The position numbers and the translations under genes are program-made. Shown here in pieces: positions 1 to 8,979 of a stretch of 64,000 nucleotides of DNA. Origin of the DNA: Bacillus sp. OK048 (GTDB lineage: Bacteria > Bacillota > Bacilli > Bacillales > Cytobacillaceae); NCBI RefSeq assembly GCF_900103525.1, contig NZ_FNHN01000012.1, forward strand, positions 89,393 through 153,392, in the 5' to 3' direction. Positions within the stretch are counted from its first letter, which is position 1; every line of letters starts with the position of its first letter. A model generated the notes under the pieces. The model was not told the DNA's origin. It worked only from the letters and a program-made list of their open reading frames with translations, and did no database searches.

Positions 1-41
1 AAATGCATTTCACCAAAAGCAATCATGAAGGAGGAATTTCT

Positions 42-1133
42 ATGACTCTCGCACTATTTCTTATAATTTCGATTATTTTAGTTGGGATCCAAACCGCCGT
101 CCCTTTTTTAGTCAAGCGAACCGTTATTTTTGGTGTCACTGTTCCTGAAAAACATATAAAAAACGAAAAGCTTACAGCCTTTAAAAAGAAATATGCATTA
201 TCTGTAGGGCTGCTCTCATTCATCGTCTTGGCTGGCTATCTTCTTTGGGCACTATTTAATAACCCCGCCGAAGAACAAACCGTACTAATTGGAACACTTA
301 TTCAATTTGGTATCATTCTTTTCAGTCTTGCACTCTATTTTTTCTTTCACGGAAAAACGCTGCAATTAAAAAGGGAAAGTAATTGGATGGAGAATTTAAC
401 GCAAGTAACAATAACAGATTTATCTGTCCGGGCTAAAGATGAAATGCTTCCTTGGTATGTATACTTGATTCCCCTCATTATTACTGTAGGAGTTATCGGC
501 TATACCGTTTATCAATACGATCTTCTTCCCGAACAGATTCCAACTCACTGGGGTATCAATGGTGAAGCGGATGCCTTTACAGAGAAAACGCCAATGTCGG
601 CCATCATGCTGCCACTAACGCTTTTAGTCCTGCTGCTCATGTATATAGGAATCCAAGTTGGTACGAAAAAATCCGGTATTAAGTTAAGCGCAACCAGTAC
701 CAATGCCTCCCGATTACGTCAGCTAACGTTACGGAAATATACAAGCTGGTTTATGTTTCTCGTTAGTTTTTTACTTACCATTATGTTCAGTTTCTTTCAA
801 TTAACTATGATTCATCCAAATTTATTTGCGGGAACGATTTTGGTGGCAACACCACTCATTTTCCTTGTTGTTGTTTTAGCAGGAACCATTGCATTTGCTG
901 TAAAAGTAGGGCGTTCCGATAAAGTCTCGATTGCTGGGACGAAAGAGAAAATAACCGACTTCGATGAAGATTCTCATTGGGTAGGTGGTCTTATTTATTT
1001 CAACAAAAATGATCCTTCTATCTTTGTGGAAAAACGGTTTGGTGTCGGCTGGACTCTCAACTTTGGCAACCCTATCGGTTATGTAATTTTCTTAGTACCT
1101 TTAGTGGCCATCTTATTACTTACTCTTTTATAG
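42..1133 (+). CDS. DUF1648/DUF5808 integral membrane protein
   Basis: A polytopic membrane protein of about 363 residues and unknown biochemical role. It has roughly eight hydrophobic segments. A DUF1648-type segment sits mid-protein (YDLLPEQIPTHWGINGEAD), and the C-terminal part has the DUF5808 pattern (HWVGGLIYFNKNDPSIFVEK). Such proteins often sit beside ArsR/GntR-like autorepressors such as SdpR; none is visible here because the window edge cuts the upstream side. The start at 42 is chosen because GAAGGAGG lies 6 to 7 bases before that ATG; an in-frame ATG at position 3 has no ribosome binding site. An intrinsic terminator follows at 1153. Family assignment is fairly sure; function is not. 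Confidence 0.85.
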   Translation: MTLALFLIISIILVGIQTAVPFLVKRTVIFGVTVPEKHIKNEKLTAFKKKYALSVGLLSFIVLAGYLLWALFNNPAEEQTVLIGTLIQFGIILFSLALYFFFHGKTLQLKRESNWMENLTQVTITDLSVRAKDEMLPWYVYLIPLIITVGVIGYTVYQYDLLPEQIPTHWGINGEADAFTEKTPMSAIMLPLTLLVLLLMYIGIQVGTKKSGIKLSATSTNASRLRQLTLRKYTSWFMFLVSFLLTIMFSFFQLTMIHPNLFAGTILVATPLIFLVVVLAGTIAFAVKVGRSDKVSIAGTKEKITDFDEDSHWVGGLIYFNKNDPSIFVEKRFGVGWTLNFGNPIGYVIFLVPLVAILLLTLL

Positions 1134-1152
1134 ATAGTAGGTGAATTTCTCT

Positions 1153-1197
1153 AAAAAAGCTCCATCTCAAAGTAATATGAGTTTGGAGCTTTTTCTA
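1153..1197 (+). terminator. Intrinsic terminator after DUF1648 gene
   Basis: Inverted repeat AAAAAGCTCCA / TGGAGCTTTTT with a loop of about 19 bases, followed by more T residues. It lies just after the stop at 1133. Confidence 0.8.
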
Positions 1198-1327
1198 TTT
1201 TTGCTGAAATTGTCCAAACACTTGTCTTTTCCTAGTAAGGCTTTTATTCATACATTTTTTTTACAACGGCCATTTCTATCGCTACTTTTTTGCAGCTTGA
1301 AGAAATTAACGGTCTCTATGTACCTAT

Positions 1328-3322
1328 TTAAGAGACATCTCCTGATTCTATCAACTTCTGAAACTCAATAAAATAGTGTAATGATTTTGGATTTAGTAAT
1401 GAATCTGAGTTAACAGCCTGATTGATGGGAATTCCCATTAGTATTTTCTTTATTGGTACCTCAATTTTTTTGCCGTTTAACGTTTTAGGCAGTTCATTTA
1501 CACTAAAAATTTCATTCGGTACATGCCTAGGGGAGCAGTTTTGTCGAATCGTTTTGTTAATATGCGTTTTCAATTCATCTGAAAATGGAGTACCCTCTCT
1601 CACAACGATAAATAATGGCATGTATGATTGCTCACTATTAATTGGTATGTCGACAATTAAACTATCTTGTACTTCAGGAATACTCTCTAAAGCACTGTAT
1701 ATTTCACTTGTACCCATCCGAATTCCGCCCCGATTAATGGTTGCATCTGACCGGCCGTACATGATACCAGATCCTCTAGAGGTAATCTTTACAAAATCAC
1801 CGTGCCGCCAAATATCAGGAAAAACATCAAAATAACTATTTTTGTAGCGTTCCCCCGTTTCATCATTCCAAAAATAAATCGGCATGGATGGCATCGGTTT
1901 TGTAACTACAAGTTCACCAATTTCATCCAATATTTCTTCTCCTGCATCATTAAAGGATTTAACAGCTACTCCTAAAGTTCGAGCTTGTAGTTCTCCGGAG
2001 TAAACGGGTAATAACAGGCTTCCTCCTAGAAAACCAGAACAAATATCCGTTCCTCCAGTAGTAGAATAAAGCCAGATATCCTTTTTTACTTGATTATAAA
2101 CCCATTCAAACCCACTTTCAGGCAAAGGTGAACCTGTTGAACCAATGCTTCTTAAGTGTGAGAGATTAAATTCCTTTGGGTTCACATTTGATTTCATATT
2201 GGCCACTATAAAGCTTGCACTAGTACCCATCATCGTCATTTTGGTAGATTCCGCAAACCCCCACAAGGTTTCATCATTCGGATAGCTAGGATTTCCATCA
2301 TATAATAGGACCGTCGCACCAGTAAGCAAACTACTAACAACAATGTTCCACATCATCCAACCTGTTGTTGTGTACCAAAAAAATCGATCTTCGCTTGTTA
2401 AATCCATTTGAAGTCCAAGGAATTTCAATTGTTCTAGCAGGATTCCTCCTTGACTTTGTACAATACCCTTTGGTTTTCCTGTGGTTCCGGATGAATATAA
2501 AATCCAAAGCGGATGATTAAATGGAACAGGTTCAAAGGTTAATGGTTCATTATTATGTTCTGTTATAACCTGATTCCAAAGAACGGAATTCTTCAAACCT
2601 GATAATTCAGGTTGATCTTGCAGATTAGGTATAATGATGGTTTCTTCCAAAGTAGGTAATTCCGCTTGAATTCTTCCAACTAAGTCAAGGCGATCGTATT
2701 GCTTTCCTCCATATTGGTAGCCATCTGATGCAAACATTACTTTCGGTTCGATTTGTTTAAATCTATCAATAACACTCTGGATGCCAAACTCCGGTGCACA
2801 GCTTGACCAGACAGCGCCGATACTAGCACATGCCAAAAATGCTGTTACAGTTTCATGTATATTGGGTGCATATGCCACAACCCGGTCACCTGGCTTTACC
2901 CCTTTAGACTTTAGATATCCTGCAATAGCTGCTGTATTCTTTTTAAGTCCTGCCCATGAAAGTTCCTGCTGTGTACGTATTTCGGACTTATATATGATAG
3001 CAGCTTTTTCTGGAGTTTCATTCCTAAATATATGTTCTGCATAGTTTAATGTTGCACCAGGAAACCAATCGATATTTGGCATTTTGCCTTCAGAAATTAC
3101 TTCATGATAATCCGTTTCGGCAATAATTTTATAATAATCCCAAATGGCAGACCAAAATCCCTCAAGGTCTGTAACTGACCATTCCCATAATTGATTGTAT
3201 TGTTCAAACTTTAGCCCACGCGTTTCATCAAGCCAGGTCATAAACTTCTTTTTGTTTGATTTTTCTTGAATCTCACGAGAGGGTTCCCATAGTAAATTTC
3301 CACTAACATTTGCGGTCTTCAA
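1328..3322 (-). CDS. Acetoacetyl-CoA synthetase (acetoacetate-CoA ligase)
   Basis: ATP-dependent ligation of acetoacetate, or a similar 3-oxo acid, to CoA through an acyl-adenylate. The 664 residues match the family length. An N-terminal ACAS-type region (about 45-100) precedes the AMP-binding core; the P-loop SSGTTGKPKG lies near residues 277-286. The stretch WSSCAPEFG at about 172-180 is characteristic of acetoacetyl-CoA rather than acetyl-CoA synthetases. The C-terminal TLNGKK carries the expected adenylation lysine near 618. The start is TTG (3320-3322), 4 bases after a GGGGGG-containing ribosome binding site; the nearby ATG is out of frame. It is the last gene of a minus-strand group with hydratase and thiolase, suggesting entry of ring-cleavage or ketone products into CoA metabolism. 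True substrate is inferred. Confidence 0.88.
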   Translation of the reverse strand: MKTANVSGNLLWEPSREIQEKSNKKKFMTWLDETRGLKFEQYNQLWEWSVTDLEGFWSAIWDYYKIIAETDYHEVISEGKMPNIDWFPGATLNYAEHIFRNETPEKAAIIYKSEIRTQQELSWAGLKKNTAAIAGYLKSKGVKPGDRVVAYAPNIHETVTAFLACASIGAVWSSCAPEFGIQSVIDRFKQIEPKVMFASDGYQYGGKQYDRLDLVGRIQAELPTLEETIIIPNLQDQPELSGLKNSVLWNQVITEHNNEPLTFEPVPFNHPLWILYSSGTTGKPKGIVQSQGGILLEQLKFLGLQMDLTSEDRFFWYTTTGWMMWNIVVSSLLTGATVLLYDGNPSYPNDETLWGFAESTKMTMMGTSASFIVANMKSNVNPKEFNLSHLRSIGSTGSPLPESGFEWVYNQVKKDIWLYSTTGGTDICSGFLGGSLLLPVYSGELQARTLGVAVKSFNDAGEEILDEIGELVVTKPMPSMPIYFWNDETGERYKNSYFDVFPDIWRHGDFVKITSRGSGIMYGRSDATINRGGIRMGTSEIYSALESIPEVQDSLIVDIPINSEQSYMPLFIVVREGTPFSDELKTHINKTIRQNCSPRHVPNEIFSVNELPKTLNGKKIEVPIKKILMGIPINQAVNSDSLLNPKSLHYFIEFQKLIESGDVS

Positions 3323-3424
3323 TCATATCCCCCCTTTAAAAATAAATCCAAGCTTGTGTTAAGCATCATTCACCTAACTTTTCAAAAATCATATTCCCCA
3401 CTGTTAATAGGTACTTGAAATATA

Positions 3425-4228
3425 TTATTTTGATGAGATGGTTTCCTTTAAAAAATCAGCTTCACGTTTTTCTAGAAAAGCGGTAATCCCTTCTTTTCCC
3501 TCACTGCTGCTTGCCCTCTCAGCAAGGACTATAGACTCCTTACTCATTTGAGACTCAAGTGTTTCTTGTAGAGAGTGATAAAATAGTCTTTTTGTTTCTC
3601 CAAATGCATTCATTGGTCCATTTGCAAGGTTTTCTGCTAACTCTATGACAACTTCTAATAAACTTTCATCGGCAACAACATGGTTGATTATCCCCCACTC
3701 ACTTGCCTCTTTTGCATCCAATGGCCGATTTGTATACATTAACTCAAGAGCCCGTTTCATCCCGACAAGTCGAGGTAAAAAATAACTCCCTGATCCATCA
3801 GGTGTTAGTCCAACCCGATTATAAGCCATCACAAATTTAGCCTGGTCAGAAGCATAGGCCAAATCACAGGCACATACTAGACTCATTCCGGCACCAGCTG
3901 CTACTCCATTCACGGCTCCGATAAAAGGTTTATTCATTCTCGTAAAATATGAAATGGCTTGGTGCATGTAGGCTGTCACACTTTTTAGATGAGAACTAAT
4001 TTGTTCACCTTCCTCGGCAAAGCTTCTTAAATCTCCACCGACTGAAAATTTATTTCCAGACCCTGTAATAACCACAGCTCTAATTTTTTCGCTCTCCGAA
4101 CAAAAAATTGCAACATCCATAAGTTCCTTTGCCATTTCTAAATTAATGGCATTTCCAGCTTCCGGACGGTTTAATCTGACGATACCGACATGATTTTGGA
4201 TCGTTAACTGAACAAGTTTATTTTCCAC
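3425..4228 (-). CDS. Enoyl-CoA hydratase/isomerase family protein (PaaG-like)
   Basis: A 267-residue crotonase-fold protein acting on CoA thioesters. The oxyanion-hole segments are visible as KFSVGGDLRSF (60-70) and AAGAGMSLVCACDLAYA (110-126). The usual second hydratase glutamate is replaced by Asp144 in GLTPDGSGSYFLPR. That pattern is seen in PaaG-type isomerases and some dienoyl-CoA isomerases rather than classical hydratases. Start GTG at 4228 follows GAGGG with a 7-base spacer. Lying between a thiolase and an acetoacetyl-CoA synthetase, it probably serves a beta-oxidation-like lower pathway. Crotonase family is certain; the isomerase versus hydratase choice is inference. Confidence 0.88.
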   Translation of the reverse strand: MENKLVQLTIQNHVGIVRLNRPEAGNAINLEMAKELMDVAIFCSESEKIRAVVITGSGNKFSVGGDLRSFAEEGEQISSHLKSVTAYMHQAISYFTRMNKPFIGAVNGVAAGAGMSLVCACDLAYASDQAKFVMAYNRVGLTPDGSGSYFLPRLVGMKRALELMYTNRPLDAKEASEWGIINHVVADESLLEVVIELAENLANGPMNAFGETKRLFYHSLQETLESQMSKESIVLAERASSSEGKEGITAFLEKREADFLKETISSK

Positions 4229-4253
4229 TTTTAAACCCTCTTTCTTTTTTATA

Positions 4254-4529
4254 GGCTCTGTTATAGCTGAATGTTGATTTCACTCTGTTTGAAAAATAGA
4301 CGGAAAAATTCCGTTTTTAATTGGGAAATAACTATATTTTCGTTAAAATAAGGGGAGCTTTTCCGCTTATATTGTCCAAATCGATGGATTTTGGCTTATT
4401 TAGAGCAGTTAATCGGAATATCTCCGCTTATATCTGCTTCTAAAGCCTCCACTTTATACAATAGCAGGAAATTCTCCGCCAATGAAATCTCATACCTACA
4501 CGAAAATCAACAATGAATAATAACAGAGC
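4254..4529. mobile_element. MITE-like element, copy 1 (276 bp)
   Basis: A non-coding 276-bp unit filling the gap between hydratase and thiolase genes. Its ends are imperfect inverted repeats of about 28 bases (GCTCTGTTAT...TTGATTTC at the left, GAAAATCAACA...ATAACAGAGC at the right). Flanking bases 4245-4253 (TTTTTTATA) and 4530-4538 (TTATTTATA) agree at 8 of 9 positions and may be a target duplication. A second copy at 23556-23830 is alignable end to end. Internally it holds several short CGGA...TCCG palindromes. No transposase is encoded. Confidence 0.75.
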
Positions 4530-4544
4530 TTATTTATAAAAGCC

Positions 4545-5723
4545 TTACGCTCTTTCTAAAATCATGGCAATACCTTGACCCCCGCCAATACATAGAGAGG
4601 CCAATCCATATTTTACATTTCTTTTTTTCATTTCAAGTGCTAATGAATATGTAATTCTTGTACCGCTAGCACCAAGAGGATGCCCCAAAGCAATCGCTCC
4701 GCCATTGACATTCACTTTTTCCCGATCTACCCCTAACTCTTTTATTACGGCTAGAGATTGCGCAGCAAATGCTTCATTAAACTCAAACAAGTCAATATCA
4801 CCTATGGATAATCCAGCATTCTTTAGTGCTTTGATACTTGCTGGAACAGGTCCAATCCCCATAATTTTTGGATCAACCCCTGCTACTCCCCAGGAAACAA
4901 TTTTTGCAAGTGGTTTTAATCCATGTTCAAGGACATAATCCTCTGAAGCTAATAAAACGGCTGCCGCACCATCGTTTATACCACTTGCATTTCCAGGTGT
5001 TACGGTTCCGTCCTTCTTAAAAGCTGGCTTTAGCTTAGATAAGATTTCAACGGTTACACCGTCTCTAATATATTCATCAACCTCAATGACAAACTCTTTT
5101 CCTTTTCTATCTTTTCTCACTATAGGTACAATCTCTTCCGCGAAACGGCCGTTATTTCTAGCTTTCATCGCCTTTTCCTGGGAATATACCGGAAATTCAT
5201 CCTGTTCTTTGCGAGATAGCTCATATTTTGCCGAAAGGTTCTCTGCCGTCATTCCCATTCCGCAGCCAACATATTGATCAATAAGCGATTCCCATAGCAT
5301 ATCTACTACCACAGGTGCCTTATTTGGTGAACCAAAGCGGGTACCCTTTAAAATTTGAGGTGCTAAACTCATATTTTCAGTTCCACCGGCAGCAACGACT
5401 CTTGCATCTCCTAATGCAATTGACTGTGCACCCGTTACGATCGACTGGAGACCTGAACCGCATAAACGATTTAAGGTTAGGGCGGAAGATGACTCTAGCA
5501 TTCCGCTTTTCAGACCAATATGTCTTGCCAAATAAGCAGAAGCTTCTCCAGTTTGGATCACATTGCCAAACACAATTTCATCAATATCTGATGCTGGAAT
5601 CCCACTTCTTTTAATCGCTTCTTTCGTTGCTGCCACGCCTAGATCAATATCGCTGACATCCTTTAATGAACCGCCGAAAGTACCAAAAGCAGTTCTTGCC
5701 CCATCTACTATATAAGTTTCCAT
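4545..5723 (-). CDS. Acetyl-CoA C-acyltransferase (thiolase)
   Basis: A 392-residue thiolase that condenses or cleaves acyl-CoA/acetyl-CoA. The nucleophilic Cys88 sits in NRLCGSGLQS; the catalytic His near 348 is in GHPLGASGTR and the second Cys near 378 in CIGGGQG, so the full triad is present. Length equals typical biosynthetic/degradative thiolases. ATG at 5723 follows GGGGGGAAG. It is in the same strand block as the PaaG-like hydratase and ring-cleavage genes, so it plausibly performs the last thiolytic step releasing acetyl-CoA. Confidence 0.93.
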   Translation of the reverse strand: METYIVDGARTAFGTFGGSLKDVSDIDLGVAATKEAIKRSGIPASDIDEIVFGNVIQTGEASAYLARHIGLKSGMLESSSALTLNRLCGSGLQSIVTGAQSIALGDARVVAAGGTENMSLAPQILKGTRFGSPNKAPVVVDMLWESLIDQYVGCGMGMTAENLSAKYELSRKEQDEFPVYSQEKAMKARNNGRFAEEIVPIVRKDRKGKEFVIEVDEYIRDGVTVEILSKLKPAFKKDGTVTPGNASGINDGAAAVLLASEDYVLEHGLKPLAKIVSWGVAGVDPKIMGIGPVPASIKALKNAGLSIGDIDLFEFNEAFAAQSLAVIKELGVDREKVNVNGGAIALGHPLGASGTRITYSLALEMKKRNVKYGLASLCIGGGQGIAMILERA

Positions 5724-5818
5724 CTATTCTTCCCCCCACAATTTACAGTTTGATATAAAATCATTGACTATGAAAATATTAATCAAAGTTACTAGTTATT
5801 TGTATTTAGACTTTTTAC

Positions 5819-6325
5819 CTACTTATTTGGGACAGAATGAAATTCAGCAGGAATTGGACCGAAATGTCTGCGATGGTAGAGCATCGGTTCTTTTTCATGA
5901 AACGTTATATTCGTCACTTCTCCGATTAGTATTGTGTGATCCCCTGCTTCGACTTGCTTATACGTTTTGCACTCCAGAACTGCAAATGTATTCTCGAGAA
6001 TTGGCAAATTTTGTGATGAAAGGCTCCAATTACAGTTGCCGAAACGATCAGTATTTCTGCTAGCAAATAGTTGACAAAGCTTTTGTTGGTCACCAGCGAG
6101 CACATGGACGACAAAACCATCCGCCATTTTAAAAGCATTCAAGGAAGAAACACGATGATCTATCGACCATAAAATAAGCAGCGGATCAAGGGAAACGGAT
6201 GCAAAAGAATTTACTGTAAGTCCAACGGGATTACCATCTTCATCGCATGTTGTAACAATCGTTACTCCAGTCGGATAATTTCCCATAACTTCTTTAAAAA
6301 GGTTTTGCTGATTTTGTTTTTCCAT
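5819..6325 (-). CDS. Flavin reductase (HpaC/HsaB-type) of a two-component monooxygenase
   Basis: About 168 residues of the flavin reductase-like (FMN-binding split barrel) family. The family pattern is clear: FPTGVT-like NYPTGVTIVTT near the N terminus, then GLTVNSFASVSLDPLL. Such enzymes use NAD(P)H to deliver reduced flavin to an oxygenase partner. The neighbour at 6527 is an HsaA/acyl-CoA-dehydrogenase-fold oxygenase, the expected partner. ATG at 6325 is preferred over the in-frame ATG at 6355 because AGAAGGAGTG lies about 6 bases before it. Pairing is inferred from adjacency. Confidence 0.88.
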   Translation of the reverse strand: MEKQNQQNLFKEVMGNYPTGVTIVTTCDEDGNPVGLTVNSFASVSLDPLLILWSIDHRVSSLNAFKMADGFVVHVLAGDQQKLCQLFASRNTDRFGNCNWSLSSQNLPILENTFAVLECKTYKQVEAGDHTILIGEVTNITFHEKEPMLYHRRHFGPIPAEFHSVPNK

Positions 6326-6393
6326 CTCTTTCACTCCTTCTATACTATCGTTCAAATTTTCCCATCCTAACTAATCACAAAAAATTGAAAAGA

Positions 6394-6433
6394 AGGATCT
6401 GATTTCTACCCTTTCTAGGATATAAGTCAGATC
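6394..6433 (-). other. Hairpin between monooxygenase and flavin reductase genes
   Basis: GGATCTGA and TCAGATCC form an 8-bp stem in the 200-base gap. There is no clear T run on either side, so it may be an mRNA processing or attenuation structure rather than a strong terminator. Confidence 0.4.
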
Positions 6434-6526
6434 CCAATCAAATAGAAAGTTATTTCATGGTATTTGAAAAACTAATTTCTATTAAAATTCTAATAATATC
6501 TCGTTTTCATTTAGACTTACGAACAG

Positions 6527-7735
6527 TTAAACTAGAACCGTATTAGGTTCCTGACCACAAAGGATTCGTCCATATAACTCAAGGTTTGTGGTAGGAACAA
6601 TAACTCCGTGATTTGTCGCACCGCGTGCATCACGTATAATTTGTGCTAGAAGATTATTTTCCGCAATCAACGATCCACCACTTTCAGATGCTAGAATATC
6701 AATGGCTTCCCAGCATAATCTAACCGCATAGCCAGAATCCATTCGAACACGAGCTCTATTATGAAAATCCATATATTCACCACTAGCAGCCCAGCGATCA
6801 ATATCATCAGCAGCGCGGTATACATGCAGAAGTGCGGAGTCAATTTTCATTGCAGCTTCGGCTACTTTTAAATGGGTAACGGTCGCTTCAGCTTGCGAGT
6901 TGTGCCATGTGTATTGAATTTTCCTATTGGGTAGTTTCTCCAAGAAAATCTCCAACGCAGCGCGAGCCATACCAAGCGGAGGCGATAACAGCACTAGCGC
7001 TAAGACAGGTACCAAAGCCGAGTGATAAAGAGCTTCTTCCTTGGAATGCCCTGATTGATACTCCCCATTCATTGCCTTTGAAATCGATGCTACCCTTCGG
7101 TCGGGAACAAAGATATTCCGAACCTCTAGACTATTGCTTCCGGAGCCACGCAGACCAGTAGTGTACCAATCGTCCTTAATCTCAACATCTTTCATTGGCA
7201 GGAGTGCTAGACCATTGTCAATAATATTTCCATTTTCATCAACGATTGGAATACCTAGACCTGCCCACTGTGCATGTAGTGAGCCAGAACCAAATCCCCA
7301 AAATCCATACTCAATTACATAGCCTCCCTCAACACGACGAACCTCGCATTTTCTTGGCTCTAGTACTCCACAAGTACGAGCATTTCCATCTCCAAAGACT
7401 TCCTGTTGCACATCCTTTGGAAAAAGTGTAGCCACAAGCCAGTTACAAACGTTAGTTAATGTCGTAACCCAGGCGGCCGAACCATTTCCACGTGCTATTT
7501 CAGAATTAACATCAATAAATGTCCGAATGTTTACTTGATGACCACCAAAGATTTTAGGAATAGTCAGATTGAACAATCCCGCCTCATTTAGAGCTTCAAT
7601 TGTTCCTTCTGGAATTCTTCGAATATCATCAATTTCCTTACCTTGTGCACGTAATTGGGGAACAAACTCTGCTGCACGTTTTACTAGCTCCTCAGCCTCA
7701 TTGGTTCGGTCTTTTACACTATTTTCATTTGTCAC
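6527..7735 (-). CDS. Flavin-dependent monooxygenase, acyl-CoA dehydrogenase fold (HsaA-like)
   Basis: A group D flavin monooxygenase of about 402 residues. These proteins have the acyl-CoA dehydrogenase fold but hydroxylate phenolic rings using reduced flavin supplied by a partner reductase. The acyl-CoA dehydrogenase-like middle region is visible (YTTGLRGSGSNSLEVRNIFVP), as is the C-terminal motif with TNLELYGR. The reductase gene lies directly downstream and an extradiol dioxygenase lies upstream, so the product is probably a catechol. The longest reading starts at TTG 7744, but only one base separates it from GAAGGGA; GTG at 7735 has proper spacing and is preferred. Substrate not determinable. 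Confidence 0.85.
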   Translation of the reverse strand: MTNENSVKDRTNEAEELVKRAAEFVPQLRAQGKEIDDIRRIPEGTIEALNEAGLFNLTIPKIFGGHQVNIRTFIDVNSEIARGNGSAAWVTTLTNVCNWLVATLFPKDVQQEVFGDGNARTCGVLEPRKCEVRRVEGGYVIEYGFWGFGSGSLHAQWAGLGIPIVDENGNIIDNGLALLPMKDVEIKDDWYTTGLRGSGSNSLEVRNIFVPDRRVASISKAMNGEYQSGHSKEEALYHSALVPVLALVLLSPPLGMARAALEIFLEKLPNRKIQYTWHNSQAEATVTHLKVAEAAMKIDSALLHVYRAADDIDRWAASGEYMDFHNRARVRMDSGYAVRLCWEAIDILASESGGSLIAENNLLAQIIRDARGATNHGVIVPTTNLELYGRILCGQEPNTVLV

Positions 7736-7867
7736 TATACTCAATTCCCTTCAGAATAAATTAATTTTGATAAAAATAATAACATTCTTAAAATGAATAA
7801 TACTGACATTAATTTTGATACTGTTACTTAAGCTGGTCCGTTAGTTGTAGTCATTCATTTTGCTCTA

Positions 7868-8752
7868 TTATACCTTAGCCAAATCCACTACAAATTCTGT
7901 TCCCCAAGCACTTAATGATTCCCAAACTTTTGGTTTAAGCGGCAGCTCCTCGTGCCATGGACGTGGTTCGAAAATGCCGAGTTCTGGAATTAATACATCC
8001 AGGTCTGTATACAATTCAACCACATTTTGGTCTGGGTCATGATGGTAGGTTGCAATATTATGTCCAGCTGTATGGCGGGATGGGCCCCAAAGGACTGGAT
8101 GACCATTCTTTGCTAATATGTCCGAACTAGCAAATTGATGACTGGCATCTTTTAATTGGAAAGCAATGTGGTGTAACCGAGTTTCATCCGATGCCACAAT
8201 ATTTAATGTGTGATGATCTGTATTACAAGATAAGAAATTGGCGAAAGCCTCTCCAATTTTATCTGTAAAATTAAACCCTAAAGCATCTCGGTAAAAATCG
8301 ATGGTTTTTTGAAAATTCTTCGCATAAAAAGCGACATGTCCTAATTTGTGAGGAACAATCCCAGAAGTGCCAAAGCCAACAATTGTTTGGTCTATTTCCG
8401 TAAATAATTCCAGGGTATTTCCTGCAGGATCCTGTAATTCTATCAATCTTGAAATACCTGGTTTCGCTTCTCTTTTAATAGTGGAGCTAATACCTTGTTC
8501 ATGTAATTGTTCCTGTACTTCTTCTATGCTGAAATTTCCATCTAATTGGTATCCATAGCGGCGAATACCTTTTTTATCTGAAGGAGTAATTACGATATTG
8601 TGATGGTCGAGAGCGTTGCTTAAATAAGTTACGCCGTCCACTTCTTCTGAAATACGATACCCCATTGTATTCGTATAATATTCCACCATTCTATCCGCAT
8701 TTTTCGAATAAAAATCAACATACACTAATCTAAATACTTTTACAGTTGACAT
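7868..8752 (-). CDS. Extradiol ring-cleavage dioxygenase (two VOC domains)
   Basis: A 294-residue type I extradiol dioxygenase that opens catechol rings next to the hydroxyls. It has two VOC modules, N-terminal 6-121 and C-terminal 136-252. In the C-terminal module the Fe/Mn ligands are visible as His139 (LGHVAFY), His194 or His195 (LHHIAF) and Glu246 (VVELY). The stretch Y237-HHDP-...E246 fits the extradiol signature. ATG at 8752 follows GGAGGAATGGGAA. With the monooxygenase and the FAH hydrolase it makes a meta-cleavage unit. The substrate could be an alkyl or aryl catechol or homoprotocatechuate. Confidence 0.9.
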   Translation of the reverse strand: MSTVKVFRLVYVDFYSKNADRMVEYYTNTMGYRISEEVDGVTYLSNALDHHNIVITPSDKKGIRRYGYQLDGNFSIEEVQEQLHEQGISSTIKREAKPGISRLIELQDPAGNTLELFTEIDQTIVGFGTSGIVPHKLGHVAFYAKNFQKTIDFYRDALGFNFTDKIGEAFANFLSCNTDHHTLNIVASDETRLHHIAFQLKDASHQFASSDILAKNGHPVLWGPSRHTAGHNIATYHHDPDQNVVELYTDLDVLIPELGIFEPRPWHEELPLKPKVWESLSAWGTEFVVDLAKV

Positions 8753-8938
8753 TTCCCATTCCTCCAGATTATTTAATCAGATACCAACCATTGGTCTTTT
8801 GCTGTCTTCCCTTTAAATCCACCTAACCTTGAAACAAATCAAAATCCTGTTTTGTAAACGCATACATTCTTGTGAAATATTAAAACTAATAAATTCATTT
8901 TCATGGAAGTTAAATTTATTTATGTAAGACCTATAGGT

Positions 8939-8961
8939 CGCTGGGATATTTAATCCCAGCG
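8939..8961 (-). other. Hairpin between FAH hydrolase and dioxygenase genes
   Basis: CGCTGGGAT / ATCCCAGCG, a perfect 9-bp stem with a 5-base loop just after the FAH gene. No T run follows, so it probably stabilises or partially terminates the message. Confidence 0.45.
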
Positions 8962-8979
8962 GATAGAATAAATGCACTA

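Noticed and set aside
1141..1371. Frame after the DUF1648 gene
   Set aside because: It covers the terminator at 1153 and runs into the acetoacetyl-CoA synthetase gene; no start signal.
5315..6063. Plus-strand frames over thiolase and flavin reductase
   Set aside because: They oppose well-conserved genes and lack start signals.
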